DNA of 52,427 nucleotides from an uncultured bacterium (lineage in GTDB: Bacteria; Cyanobacteriota; Vampirovibrionia; Gastranaerophilales; Gastranaerophilaceae), in the NCBI GenBank assembly GCA_949284415.1, contig CASDVM010000039.1:1-52427 (forward strand). Direction: 5' to 3'. Positions 24,117 through 32,305 of this stretch are shown here, piece by piece. Under the pieces are notes generated by a model, which made no database searches, was not told the DNA's origin, and saw nothing but the letters and a program-made list of their open reading frames with translations. The position numbers and the translations under genes are program-made. The stretch's first letter is position 1; every line of letters starts with the position of its first letter.

Positions 24117-25490
24117 ATGAAATTACATAATTCTTATACAAACAAGACGGAAGAATTTGTACCTGTTGACGGGAACAAGGTTAAAATGTATGTGTGCGGA
24201 CCTACGGTTTATGATTTTGCGCATCTGGGGCATGCAAGATGCTATATAACCTGGGATGTCTTATACAGATACTTAAAGTTTAAGGGTTATGAAGTAACAT
24301 ATTGCCGTAACGTAACGGACGTTGACGATAAAATTCTCAAAAAAGCGGAAAAAGAAGGAAAAACTCCTGAAGAAGTTTCACAGTACTGGTATAAACAGTT
24401 TGAAAATTCAATGAAGGCTCTAAATACTTTAAAGCCTGACATTGAACCGTTTGCCACAAAAACTTTAGGCGAAATGATAGGAATGGTAAAGGATTTAATC
24501 AGTAAAGGCTTTGCCTATGAAGCGGACGGAGATGTTTATTTCAGGGTAAAAAAATTCCCGCAGTACGGCGCGCTCTCAAAACAACCGATTGACCGGCTTG
24601 AAAGCGGTGCAAGAATTGAGGTTGGCGAACATAAAGAAGATCCGCTTGATTTTGCACTGTGGAAAAAGGATGAAAAATTCGGCTACAAATCACCATGGGG
24701 AGTCGGGCGTCCGGGCTGGCACATTGAATGTTCCGCTATGAGCAGAAAATATTTAGGCAAAACAATCGATATCCACGCGGGCGGTGCGGATTTGATTTTC
24801 CCTCATCATGAAAACGAAATTGCACAATCGGAATGCGCAAACGGCTGTAAATTCGTAAATTACTGGCTTCATAACGGTTTTGTAACCATTAATAAGGAAA
24901 AAATGTCTAAATCTTTAGGCAATTTCTTAACTATAGATGAACTTTTGAAAAAATATGATTCCAATACAATCAGATTTTTTATTCTGACAAACCACTACAG
25001 AATGCCTGTTGAATTTTCGGATGAAGCATTGTCATCCGCACAGGCAGGAGTTAAGAGAATGCTTAACGCTAAGCGTACAAAAGTAAATGAAGGCTTGGAT
25101 ATCACAGGAACGGATGAATATAAAGCATTTGTGGATGCCATGGATGATGACTTGAATACGTCAAAGGCTTTAGCAGTATTGTTTGAACTTACAAACAAAG
25201 CAAATAAAGACGAAAAAGATGCATTTACAATTCTCTATAAATTAGCATCAGCACTCGGCTTTACCTTTGAAAAAACAACTCTTTCGGAAGACGAATTGAA
25301 AAATGCGGTTAAACATGTTTCGGAAAAACTCGGCAAAGACTTTAGTTCAATGGAAGAATTAATAGCTTACAGAAAAGAAGCACGTGATGCAAAAAACTGG
25401 GATATCTCTGATAAAATCAGAAATGCGCTTGATGAAGTTAATATTGTCCTGAAAGATTCCAAAGAAGGCACAACGTGGGAAGTTAAGTAA
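24117..25490 (+). CDS. cysS: Cysteinyl-tRNA synthetase
   Basis: 457 aa, normal length for this class I synthetase, which charges tRNA-Cys in the cytoplasm. The HIGH motif is in 'FAHLGHARCYITWDV', preceded by the zinc ligand in 'YVCGPTVYD'. 'GWHIECSAMSRKYLG' and 'HHENEIAQSE' supply the other zinc ligands. 'NKEKMSKSLGNF' is the KMSKS loop, and an anticodon-binding helical bundle follows. AGAGGGATATTTAT precedes the ATG, with TAAAAT at 24087-24092 as a likely -10. An inverted repeat (TCCCTCTTT / AAAGAGGGA, 24072-24109) spans the promoter and ribosome binding site. Confidence 0.98.
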   Translation: MKLHNSYTNKTEEFVPVDGNKVKMYVCGPTVYDFAHLGHARCYITWDVLYRYLKFKGYEVTYCRNVTDVDDKILKKAEKEGKTPEEVSQYWYKQFENSMKALNTLKPDIEPFATKTLGEMIGMVKDLISKGFAYEADGDVYFRVKKFPQYGALSKQPIDRLESGARIEVGEHKEDPLDFALWKKDEKFGYKSPWGVGRPGWHIECSAMSRKYLGKTIDIHAGGADLIFPHHENEIAQSECANGCKFVNYWLHNGFVTINKEKMSKSLGNFLTIDELLKKYDSNTIRFFILTNHYRMPVEFSDEALSSAQAGVKRMLNAKRTKVNEGLDITGTDEYKAFVDAMDDDLNTSKALAVLFELTNKANKDEKDAFTILYKLASALGFTFEKTTLSEDELKNAVKHVSEKLGKDFSSMEELIAYRKEARDAKNWDISDKIRNALDEVNIVLKDSKEGTTWEVK

Positions 25491-25541
25491 ATTTTTCTTA
25501 ACAAACAGGCAAAAAATATTTTGACGTAATTTATAGAGAGT

Positions 25542-26066
25542 ATGGTAGATATAAATATTTCAACAAATACGATAATACCTGTTATGCCTGCTGCAAAAGG
25601 TAAAACTTCTGACGGCAGAATTATATATGAAACAAAAGACACTGTAACGGGTAAAGTAACTAAATTTTCAATTCCTGAAGAAAATCAGGATAAATTTGAA
25701 AAAGTAGTTCAGGAAGTTCAGAAAAAATACGGGAAATATAACACAAACCCCGAAAAAAAATTCGCACATACCGCACATCTGGCAACGCTGGGCGGAGCCA
25801 TTGCAGGCGGAGCTTTAACAGCTTCATTTATAAAAACAAAATCAAAAACAGGCAGATTTTTTAAAACTATCGGCGGTGCGTTAGGCGGTGTGGTCGCTGC
25901 GAGCATTGCTCTGGCAGGTGCTATATTATATCCGATGTTAAAATATACAAAAGAATTAAAAAATTTAGGATATAAACCGCTGGATGAGTCAACCGCTGAA
26001 ATTAAACCTGAAATAAAAGCCCATGAAACAGAAGAAAAAGAACAGCCTAAAACAGAAAAACAATAA
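25542..26066 (+). CDS. Protein with Gly-zipper membrane hairpin
   Basis: 174 aa, not recognised. Residues about 1-75 are soluble ('MVDINISTNTIIPVMPAAKG', 'TVTGKVTKFSIPEENQDKF'). Two hydrophobic Gly/Ala stretches follow: 'HLATLGGAIAGGALTASFI' (about 86-104) and 'IGGALGGVVAASIALAGAIL' (about 113-132), like glycine-zipper hairpins that insert in membranes. The tail is Glu/Lys/Pro-rich and disordered ('AEIKPEIKAHETEEKEQPKT'). No signal peptide. The start lies downstream of AGAGAG, a weak ribosome binding site. Function unknown. Confidence 0.6.
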   Translation: MVDINISTNTIIPVMPAAKGKTSDGRIIYETKDTVTGKVTKFSIPEENQDKFEKVVQEVQKKYGKYNTNPEKKFAHTAHLATLGGAIAGGALTASFIKTKSKTGRFFKTIGGALGGVVAASIALAGAILYPMLKYTKELKNLGYKPLDESTAEIKPEIKAHETEEKEQPKTEKQ

Positions 26067-26092
26067 TCCTTACCTTTTTTGCAGGTTTGTCA

Positions 26093-26098
26093 TATAAT
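26093..26098 (+). promoter_or_regulatory. Leaderless-type -10 box for the SpoIID/LytB-like gene
   Basis: TATAAT exactly 6 nt before the ATG at 26105, no Shine-Dalgarno. It supports this Met, which also starts the signal peptide. Confidence 0.5.
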
Positions 26099-26104
26099 AA
26101 TTGT

Positions 26105-27844
26105 ATGAAAAAATTATTGTCTTCAATTTCAATTTTGAGCTTTATATTGCTTTGTACACCGTCTCAGGCACAGATTGTACCTCAGATTCCGCAGTCAACT
26201 CTTGAGGCTGCACGCGAAGCTTCCGTTACCGCAGATAATATTCCTTCATCAGAGGTTATCAGAGTCGGCATAGGAACACAAAACTTCGGCACTTACCAGT
26301 ACAAAGAAATAACGATCTTCGGCACAGGCGACACACAGATTTACGATAACAGAATACTTATAGGCAATTATGCGCCCGATAAAGAAATAAAAATTTCTTA
26401 TACAAACGGGAAATTTAATATTTATACGGAAGGTAATATGTTCCCTGACAGAGTTGACGGACCTGTAGAAATAACAAGTAATTTCGGGCTGTTAGGTGTT
26501 GCAGGATTAAAAAGGGCGGGCAAGCAGGCTCTTTATCACGGAGCATTTGAACTTACACCCAACAGCAACGGAACATTCAATCTTGTTAATATGATAGAGG
26601 TTGAAGATTATCTGAAAGGCGTTGTCCCGAACGAAATGCCGGTGCATTTCGGGCTTGAAGCCCTCAAAGCGCAGAGTGTTGCCGCAAGAAATTACGCTCT
26701 TTCACCGCGTGTTAAATCATCGCCGAATTACGATCTTGTAGACAGTGTCGCAAGTCAGGTTTACTTTGGCGCAAATACCGAAAAACCGCTTTCCAATCAA
26801 GCAGTTGAAGAAACAGAAGGAATTGTTGCAATATATGACTGGGATTTAATTCTTGCCCAGTATTCATCAACCGCAGGCGGATATACCGAAAGTTTTTCAA
26901 ACGCGTTTTCAGATCCTAAGACAAAAGAATTTCCGTCTGATGACAAACCTTATCTGCAAGCGCGTCCCGATATAATAGGACAGGCACCGTTGAATAAGGA
27001 AGAAGATGCTCAAAACTACTACAAATCCAAACCTGATGCCTACGATATCCGCTCACCTTATTTCAGATGGGAGCGGGAATGGACAGCAGACGAGCTTAAA
27101 AATGCGCTTGAAACTACACTTGTTTCGCAATCCGCTACGGGATTTGTGCATCCTGTGTTTAAAAAAGGCGACAAACTAGATGACCTTGCAGAATTAAATG
27201 TTGTAAAACGCGGAGATTCAGGCAAAATAATCGAAATGGAAATTGTAACCCGCTCACAAAAATACAAAATATTTAAGGAACTGGTTGTAAGACGTCTTTT
27301 AACTAAAGACGGCAAGGCTCTGCCGAGTGCAAATGTAGTATTTGACAATATTAAGGATGAATACGGAAACCTTATAACGGTTCACGCTTACGGCGGGGGC
27401 TTCGGGCACGGAGTCGGTATGAGCCAGTACGGTGCAGGTTTTATGGGCTCAGAAATGCATATTCCTTATGACAAAATTCTCCGGCACTATTATACAGGGA
27501 TAACTCTTTCTACAAAACCTGTTATTGTCTCAACAGATAACGGACAGCAAAGCGTAACACAGCATTTTTATGCAAAAGATAAAAAAGCAAAACTCATCAT
27601 TGACAACAAATTCGGGGTAAATAATTTAACAGTAGAGATTAACGGAACCAAACAAAATTATGAATTACCCAAAGAAATGCTTGGATTCAAAAGGTATTCG
27701 GAAATTGATATTTCCAAATACATAAAAAAAGGTCGTAATACAATTACATTTACATCTCCGGAATTTTTCGAAAGTTCGGCAAGGAAGGGTGTAAGATTAT
27801 ACGTAGAACTGGTAGAAAAACATGACAACGGATACAGCTGGTAA
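26105..27844 (+). CDS. SpoIID/LytB-domain protein (secreted)
   Basis: 579 aa from the ATG at 26105; a start 18 nt upstream is possible but would spoil the signal peptide (MKKLLSSISILSFILLCTPS, QA|Q). The SpoIID/LytB core is clear: 'VEDYLKGVVPNEMPVHFGLEALKAQSVAARNYAL', then 'TEGIVAIYDWDLILAQYSST' and 'YGGGFGHGVGMSQYGAGFMG'. SpoIID is a lytic transglycosylase acting on glycan strands lacking stem peptides; homologs occur in non-sporulating bacteria including cyanobacteria, for cell wall remodelling. A region at about 285-395 and a C-terminal beta domain are extra. The gene overlaps murJ by 23 bp, which supports a peptidoglycan role. Confidence 0.88.
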   Translation: MKKLLSSISILSFILLCTPSQAQIVPQIPQSTLEAAREASVTADNIPSSEVIRVGIGTQNFGTYQYKEITIFGTGDTQIYDNRILIGNYAPDKEIKISYTNGKFNIYTEGNMFPDRVDGPVEITSNFGLLGVAGLKRAGKQALYHGAFELTPNSNGTFNLVNMIEVEDYLKGVVPNEMPVHFGLEALKAQSVAARNYALSPRVKSSPNYDLVDSVASQVYFGANTEKPLSNQAVEETEGIVAIYDWDLILAQYSSTAGGYTESFSNAFSDPKTKEFPSDDKPYLQARPDIIGQAPLNKEEDAQNYYKSKPDAYDIRSPYFRWEREWTADELKNALETTLVSQSATGFVHPVFKKGDKLDDLAELNVVKRGDSGKIIEMEIVTRSQKYKIFKELVVRRLLTKDGKALPSANVVFDNIKDEYGNLITVHAYGGGFGHGVGMSQYGAGFMGSEMHIPYDKILRHYYTGITLSTKPVIVSTDNGQQSVTQHFYAKDKKAKLIIDNKFGVNNLTVEINGTKQNYELPKEMLGFKRYSEIDISKYIKKGRNTITFTSPEFFESSARKGVRLYVELVEKHDNGYSW

Positions 27845-29435
27845 TAAAAATATCGAAAAAACAACAAGTGTTTTAAAAGCTGCGTGGATAATCGCTGTAG
27901 TTACAATAATAAGCAAACTTATAGGATTTATAAGAGATATTGTTATCGCAAACTATTACGGTGCAACTTTAGTTTCGGATGCTTATTACTATGCTTATCA
28001 AATTCCGTCTCTTTCTTTAATTTTACTGGGGGGGGTCGGAGGGCCTTTTCACAGCGCAACTGTTGCGGTATTTTCAAAACTTATTCCTAATTTAAGAGAA
28101 AAACCTGCAGAAGATGTTAATAAATTATATTCAACATTTATGACAGCTACCACAATATTTTTTCTTATACTGTCCGTCATAATGTTTGTATTTCCTCGCC
28201 AGATAATGGGACTGATTATTTCAAACGGCTCCGCGGATATGGTTAGCCTTGCGGCGGAACATTTAAAAATTATGACCCCGCTTTTGATTATCGGTGGAAT
28301 TGTCGGAATTTACTACGGCATATTGATTATATATAAACAGTTTATGCTCCCGAATTTGTCGCCTATTATAATGAGTGCGGCAATTATAGGTGTAGTAACG
28401 GCTGTACCCGATGACAGCAAAGGATACGCTCTTGCGTGGGCAACAACAATAGGTGCTATATTACAGCTTGTTATACAGTATCCGAATGTGAGAAAACTCG
28501 GGTTTAAGTGGAGGCCTGATTTTCATTTTACAAATAATCCGAATTTCAAAGAAATAACCGAACTTTTATTCCCTGCTGTTTTGAGTTCAACTGTCGGACA
28601 AATCCATATTTATGTAGACATGTTTTTTACATCATCAATTTCAGAAGGCGCATGGACTGCAATAGGTTATGCAAACAGAGTTTTTCAATTTCCTGTGGGA
28701 ATTCTTGTTACAGCGTTTCTCGTTCCATTATTCCCGATTTTCTCAAGGCTTGTCGCGGAAAAAGATTTAGAGGGGATTAAAACTTATTTTAACAAAGGTG
28801 TCGGCGTTCTTTTCTTCGCGGCAATTCCGATTATTATAGGAATATTGACTGTCGGAACGGATGCTGTCAGACTTGTTTTTGAACGCGGAGCATTTGACGA
28901 AAATGCGACATTTATGGTAACCGAAGCACTATGGTTTTTGTCTGTTTCAATTCTGCCTTATGTTTTCAGAGATTCAATAACAAGAGTTTATTACTCTTTC
29001 AATGATTCTAAAACCCCTTTTGTTGTAGCTTTTTCCTCGATTGTATTAAAATATCTTCTGAACGTAATATTTATAAAACACATGGGAATGGGTATAGGCG
29101 GAATTACTCTGTCAACATCACTTGTAACTCTGTTCAATGCCTGTGTTTTAGGAGCGTTGATTTATAAAAAGGTGAGAATGGATTACAAATCTTTGTTTAC
29201 AAATCTTTTAAAAATGTGCATTGCAGGGATTATAACAATTGCAGTATGTTTCGGCACTGCTGTGTGCTTTGACAAATTCATAGAACTGCCGAAGATGTTA
29301 TTTGAAATAACCAAAATAACATCAGTAGGCATAATTTGTGTTGTAATTTACACAGGACTGAATCTTCTGTTTAAAATGGAATACGCTGAAGAATTAAGTT
29401 CAAGATTGATTAATAAAATAAAACGTAATACATAA
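27822..29435 (+). CDS. murJ: Lipid II flippase MurJ
   Basis: 537 aa, the family length, with about 14 membrane helices. It flips lipid II across the inner membrane in peptidoglycan synthesis. Family marks include 'TIISKLIGFIRDIVIANYYGA' near the N-terminus, 'LLPIFSRL'-type 'FLVPLFPIFSRLVAEKD', 'RLVFERGAFDENAT', and 'RVYYSFNDSKTPF'. The start at 27822 is inside the SpoIID-like gene (23-bp overlap) and has only a weak ribosome binding site, so translation may be coupled. Codons 67-70 contain a run of eight G (GGGGGGGG), a slippage-prone tract, here in frame. A palindromic repeat lies 4 bp after the stop. Confidence 0.96.
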   Translation: MTTDTAGNKNIEKTTSVLKAAWIIAVVTIISKLIGFIRDIVIANYYGATLVSDAYYYAYQIPSLSLILLGGVGGPFHSATVAVFSKLIPNLREKPAEDVNKLYSTFMTATTIFFLILSVIMFVFPRQIMGLIISNGSADMVSLAAEHLKIMTPLLIIGGIVGIYYGILIIYKQFMLPNLSPIIMSAAIIGVVTAVPDDSKGYALAWATTIGAILQLVIQYPNVRKLGFKWRPDFHFTNNPNFKEITELLFPAVLSSTVGQIHIYVDMFFTSSISEGAWTAIGYANRVFQFPVGILVTAFLVPLFPIFSRLVAEKDLEGIKTYFNKGVGVLFFAAIPIIIGILTVGTDAVRLVFERGAFDENATFMVTEALWFLSVSILPYVFRDSITRVYYSFNDSKTPFVVAFSSIVLKYLLNVIFIKHMGMGIGGITLSTSLVTLFNACVLGALIYKKVRMDYKSLFTNLLKMCIAGIITIAVCFGTAVCFDKFIELPKMLFEITKITSVGIICVVIYTGLNLLFKMEYAEELSSRLINKIKRNT

Positions 29436-29438
29436 AGC

Positions 29439-29495
29439 GTCATCCCGAATTTATTTCGGGATCTCAATAAGATTCTGAAATAAATTCAGGATGAC
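29439..29495. repeat. Dispersed palindromic repeat (paired copy) after murJ
   Basis: A 57-bp near-palindrome made of two inverted copies of a GTCATCCCGAA...TTCGGGATCT unit. The left copy GTCATCCCGAAT...CGGGATCTC and right copy GATTCTGAA...TTCAGGATGAC match with few differences. Related single copies occur at 33301-33326 (inside lpdA) and 35176-35200. Confidence 0.8.
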
Positions 29496-29523
29496 TAAAC
29501 ATTACAGGATATTATGTTTGAAT

Positions 29524-29529
29524 TATAAT
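29524..29529 (+). promoter_or_regulatory. Leaderless-type -10 box for the tsaC gene
   Basis: TATAAT exactly 6 nt before the ATG at 29536, no Shine-Dalgarno; a weak -35 (ATTACA, 29501-29506) lies 17 nt upstream. Confidence 0.5.
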
Positions 29530-29535
29530 TAAACC

Positions 29536-30123
29536 ATGATTATACAAAACATTGAAAAAATTAAAGAAGTACTTGAAAATGACGGGGTAATAGCTTATGT
29601 AACAGATACGGTCTGGGGACTTGGCTGCCTGCCGTCATCTGAAAAAGCCGTAAAAAAGATTTACGAAATAAAAAAACGCGAGGCGCAAAAACCTTTAATT
29701 TTAATGTCAAATGAGAACTATAATCTTCTTGAATACGTAAAACCGATACCAAAAATCGGCTGCCGTTTGATAAAGAAATATTTTCCCGGTGCCTTAACCC
29801 TTGTGGTTGAAAAATCGGATAAAACACCTTATTATATGACTTCAAACATGGAAACAGTCGGGATAAGGGTACCTGACAACGAGGTTTTCAAGGAAATTTG
29901 CGAAATTGCCCCTGGTCATGTTCTTGCAACAACAAGTGCAAACCTTTCCCACCAGCCGTCTGCAAAAACTTATAAACAGGCCCTGGAAAATATGCAAGGA
30001 CTTGCAGATTTAATAATTCCTGATTACGGTCATATATGCAAGGGACTTGAATCAACTGTATGCGGAGTATTCACAGATGAACCGAAAATTTTCCGTCAGG
30101 GCGCAATAACAATTGAAATATAA
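29536..30123 (+). CDS. tsaC: L-threonylcarbamoyladenylate synthase (Sua5/YciO/YrdC)
   Basis: 195 aa. It forms threonylcarbamoyl-AMP from threonine, bicarbonate and ATP for the t6A37 modification of ANN-decoding tRNAs. YrdC-fold motifs: 'GVIAYVTDTVWGLGCLPSSEKAV', 'IYEIKKREAQKPLILM', 'YFPGALTLVVEKS', 'ETVGIRVPDN', 'LATTSANLSHQPSA' and 'GLESTVCGV', ending 'IFRQGAITIE'. It is the short TsaC form without the C-terminal Sua5 domain. TsaB/D/E genes are not in this window. It lies after the palindromic repeat behind murJ and has its own leaderless-type promoter. Confidence 0.95.
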   Translation: MIIQNIEKIKEVLENDGVIAYVTDTVWGLGCLPSSEKAVKKIYEIKKREAQKPLILMSNENYNLLEYVKPIPKIGCRLIKKYFPGALTLVVEKSDKTPYYMTSNMETVGIRVPDNEVFKEICEIAPGHVLATTSANLSHQPSAKTYKQALENMQGLADLIIPDYGHICKGLESTVCGVFTDEPKIFRQGAITIEI

Positions 30124-30138
30124 GTAAAATAACAACAC

Positions 30139-30167
30139 TTGAAAAATTCTGAAAAAAGCTTTATAAT
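30139..30167 (+). promoter_or_regulatory. Promoter of the C-tract prepilin gene
   Basis: TTGAAA (30139-30144), 17-nt spacer and TATAAT (30162-30167). Transcription would start near 30174, with AAGGAG and the ATG at 30198 following. This is one of the clearest promoters in the window. Confidence 0.7.
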
Positions 30168-30197
30168 AAAAGAAAGATAAAAATCAAGGAGTTTAAA

Positions 30198-30976
30198 ATG
30201 GAAAATATGAAAGAGCTTAGAATTGCCCCCCCCCCGCAAAGGCCGCTTGGTTCAAGGGCTTAAGGTTAGTATATTCATTCCATAATATCAAACTTTACCA
30301 AAAGATAAAAATAGCTTATAGTAATGTAGTTCATCACATTATAAATTCTCGAAAATTTGCTTTTACCCTTGCAGAGGTTTTGATTACGCTCGGCATTATC
30401 GGAGTTGTAGCCGCACTTACAATACCGACACTTTTGGCAAATCAGAGAAAAAAAACTGTTGAAGTTTCTCTTGCAAAATTTTACAGTACAATGAATCAAG
30501 CAATAAAATTAGCTGAAAATGATTACGGTGAAATGACATACTGGGCGCCGGATTATAACTCGGAAAATTTCGGTGAATGGTGGGAAGAATATCTTTCAAA
30601 ATACGTCAAAAATATTTACAAAAAAGAAGCACACGACAAATATTACGATGTTGCTTTTAATGACGGAAGCGGTTTTAGAGCTTATTTACCGGAGGATAGT
30701 GCAGGTCGTGCCTGGATATTTTTCTGCCCGAGATTTGACAGATGTCTTGATGATACTAACGGATGGGAGAAATATAACGGAATAGATGCATTTTTGTTCG
30801 CTATATGTCCGAACGGGAAAATGGCGGCATCAGGCTACTGTACAACACAAGCTTCTTCAAGAGACGTATTAATAAGAGGCTGCGCGAATTCTACTCCAAA
30901 AAACAGACATGCCTGCACGATGCTGATACAATATGACGGCTGGAAGATAAGCAAAGATTATCCGCAAAGAATTTAG
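30198..30976 (+). CDS. Type IV prepilin-like protein, frameshifted at a C10 tract (phase-variable candidate)
   Basis: From 30221 to the stop at 30976 one frame encodes a prepilin-like protein: 'NSRKFAFTLAEVLITLGIIG', 'VVAALTIPTLLANQ', then a Cys-containing head ('IFFCPRFDRCLDDTNGWEKY', 'CTTQASSRDVLIRGCANST', 'RHACTMLIQYDGWKI'). That frame has a TAG at 30218 and no ATG, GTG or TTG before the TTG at 30380, which is inside the hydrophobic helix. The ATG at 30198 has a strong AAGGAG and a good promoter, but its frame stops at 30262. Between the two lies a run of ten C (30226-30235). One added C (or two lost) joins them into a 259-aa protein with a 56-residue leader before FTLAE. The sequenced state is OFF, unless the tract length is a read error. 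The 3' end overlaps lipA by 4 bp. Confidence 0.75.
30226..30235 (+). repeat. Homopolymeric C10 tract
   Basis: Ten C flanked by G on both sides, within codons 10-13 of the prepilin gene. It is the longest homopolymer of C/G seen in the window, in an otherwise AT-rich region, and the point where the frame is lost. Confidence 0.85.
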
Positions 30977-31815
30977 ACCAACTCAGATGCACGATAAGAA
31001 CTTCTGACAAGCGGGCCTATTTGATAATGTTTTATCCCTAGTTGTTCGGCAATAGCTTTCAATTTTTCATATTCATCGGGTGTATAGTATTTTGAAACCT
31101 CAAGATGAACTTTTGAAGGCTGAATATACTGACCTATTGTTACAATATCACAGCCTGAGGATTTTAAATCAACAAGAGTTGCTTCTATATCTTCAAAAGT
31201 TTCGCCCAACCCTATCATCAAACCTGATTTGGTTATAATATCGCTGTTATCTTTCACATATTTTAAGACATCAAGCGAGCAGTCATAATCTCCCTGCGGT
31301 CGTGCTGTTTTAAATATTTTTCTTACCGTTTCAATATTATGATTAAAAACATCAGGATGAGCCTTAATTATTGTATCAAGAGAATTTTTACTCCCCTTAA
31401 AATCAGGAGTCAAAATTTCAATTTTTATATCAGGTGAAATTTTTCTGATTTCATAAATACAATTTGCAAAATGTTCAGCCCCGCCGTCAGGCAGATCATC
31501 TCGCGTAACAGATGTTATCACCGCATATTTAAGCCCCAGATCTTTAACAGCCTGTGCAATATGCAGCGGTTCATTTTCATCAAGCGGTTCGGGCTTTGAA
31601 CAGGTAATATTGCAATAACGGCAATTACGGGTGCAGTTATTTCCCATAATCAAAAAAGTTGCCGTATTTTTCGTATAACATTCATTTTTATTTGGACAGC
31701 GTGCGTTTTCGCAAACCGTATTCAAACACTTTGATTTTAAAATTCTTCTGACCGTTCGCGTTTTATCAGTATCAATAATTGGTCTTTTTAAATAATCCGG
31801 AAGTCTGTTTCGCAT
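30973..31815 (-). CDS. lipA: Lipoyl synthase
   Basis: 280 aa, near the usual 290-320. The radical SAM enzyme inserts two sulfurs into protein-bound octanoyl groups. The auxiliary cluster motif is 'CLNTVCENARCPNKNEC' (C-x4-C-x5-C), the SAM cluster motif 'CTRNCRYC' (C-x3-C-x2-C), and the C-terminal ligand serine is in 'RSSYRA'. 'ITSVTRDDLPDGGAEHF' and 'FNHNIETV' are family blocks. The start MRNRLPDYLKRP has no Shine-Dalgarno. It acts after the octanoyltransferase at 16291, and lpdA (32407) uses the product. The 3' end overlaps the prepilin gene. Confidence 0.97.
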   Translation of the reverse strand: MRNRLPDYLKRPIIDTDKTRTVRRILKSKCLNTVCENARCPNKNECYTKNTATFLIMGNNCTRNCRYCNITCSKPEPLDENEPLHIAQAVKDLGLKYAVITSVTRDDLPDGGAEHFANCIYEIRKISPDIKIEILTPDFKGSKNSLDTIIKAHPDVFNHNIETVRKIFKTARPQGDYDCSLDVLKYVKDNSDIITKSGLMIGLGETFEDIEATLVDLKSSGCDIVTIGQYIQPSKVHLEVSKYYTPDEYEKLKAIAEQLGIKHYQIGPLVRSSYRASELV

Positions 31816-31821
31816 ATTTTA

Positions 31822-31857
31822 ATCGTAATACCAAAAATATAACCTTGCAAGGTTATA
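31822..31857 (-). promoter_or_regulatory. lipA promoter with a palindrome over the -35
   Basis: On the minus strand TTGCAA (31850-31845), 17-nt spacer, TACGAT (31827-31822), then 6 nt to the ATG. The -35 is the centre of a perfect 20-bp palindrome, TATAACCTTGCAAGGTTATA (31838-31857), which could be an operator or the edge of the repeat next to it. Confidence 0.5.
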
Positions 31858-31983
31858 TTAAAATTTATGCTTACCGTTAAAAATGTCATATCTGAAATAA
31901 ATTCAAGGCAGGCTATTAACTTGTTTCAGGCTCTTATGATATGCTGAACTAAATTCAGCATGACGGCAAGCATAAATTTTAAT
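31857..31983. repeat. Nested inverted-repeat element upstream of lipA
   Basis: Outer arms 31857-31877 and 31963-31983 (21 bp, one mismatch; ATTAAAATTTATGCTTACCG and its complement) enclose a degraded copy of the GTCAT...ATGAC palindromic family (31885-31963: 'GTCATATCTGAAATAAATTC', 'GCTGAACTAAATTCAGCATG'). The layout resembles a MITE or one repeat inserted in another. It encodes nothing. Confidence 0.7.
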
Positions 31984-32054
31984 AGCAAAAATATTGATTT
32001 TCATGACTTATAACGTTATAATATAATTAAGGAAGTACAATCAGGAGAATTTGT

Positions 32055-32300
32055 ATGAAAAATTTGATAACATTATTTTGTTTATTATGCTTTGCAGGAT
32101 GCGCTTACGCAGAAGTTTATGAAGTCCCGGGTTCACAGGTAACAACAGAAGAAGAAGTTCAGGTTCAGCCGGATGAAAACGACAAAAAACAAACCGAAAC
32201 AAAAGTTGAACGTAAAAAAATCTGGCGCCACAGAGACCTCAATCCGACAAATACATACTGGAATTTCGGTAAAGTTCCGTTCTGGACAGGCACTATTTAG
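32055..32300 (+). CDS. Small exported protein
   Basis: 81 aa. Signal peptide 'MKNLITLFCLLCFAGCAYA' (cut after AYA, or a lipobox reading FAGC with lipid on Cys16). The mature part is Glu/Gln-rich ('VTTEEEVQVQPDENDKKQTE'), then basic, then aromatic ('WRHRDLNPTNTYWNFGKVPF', 'WTGTI'). ATCAGGAGAATTTGT precedes the ATG. A hairpin-rich GC-richer element starts immediately after its stop and may have replaced or cut the original C-terminus. Not recognised. Confidence 0.6.
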   Translation: MKNLITLFCLLCFAGCAYAEVYEVPGSQVTTEEEVQVQPDENDKKQTETKVERKKIWRHRDLNPTNTYWNFGKVPFWTGTI

Positions 32301-32305
32301 CGCTA

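Noticed and set aside
27884-28090. 68-codon frame inside murJ
   Set aside because: Shadow of murJ; murJ has the conserved membrane protein sequence.
30380-30976. Prepilin gene starting at the TTG at 30380
   Set aside because: It would start inside the hydrophobic helix and lose the cleavage site; a frameshift at the C tract explains the upstream sequence better.
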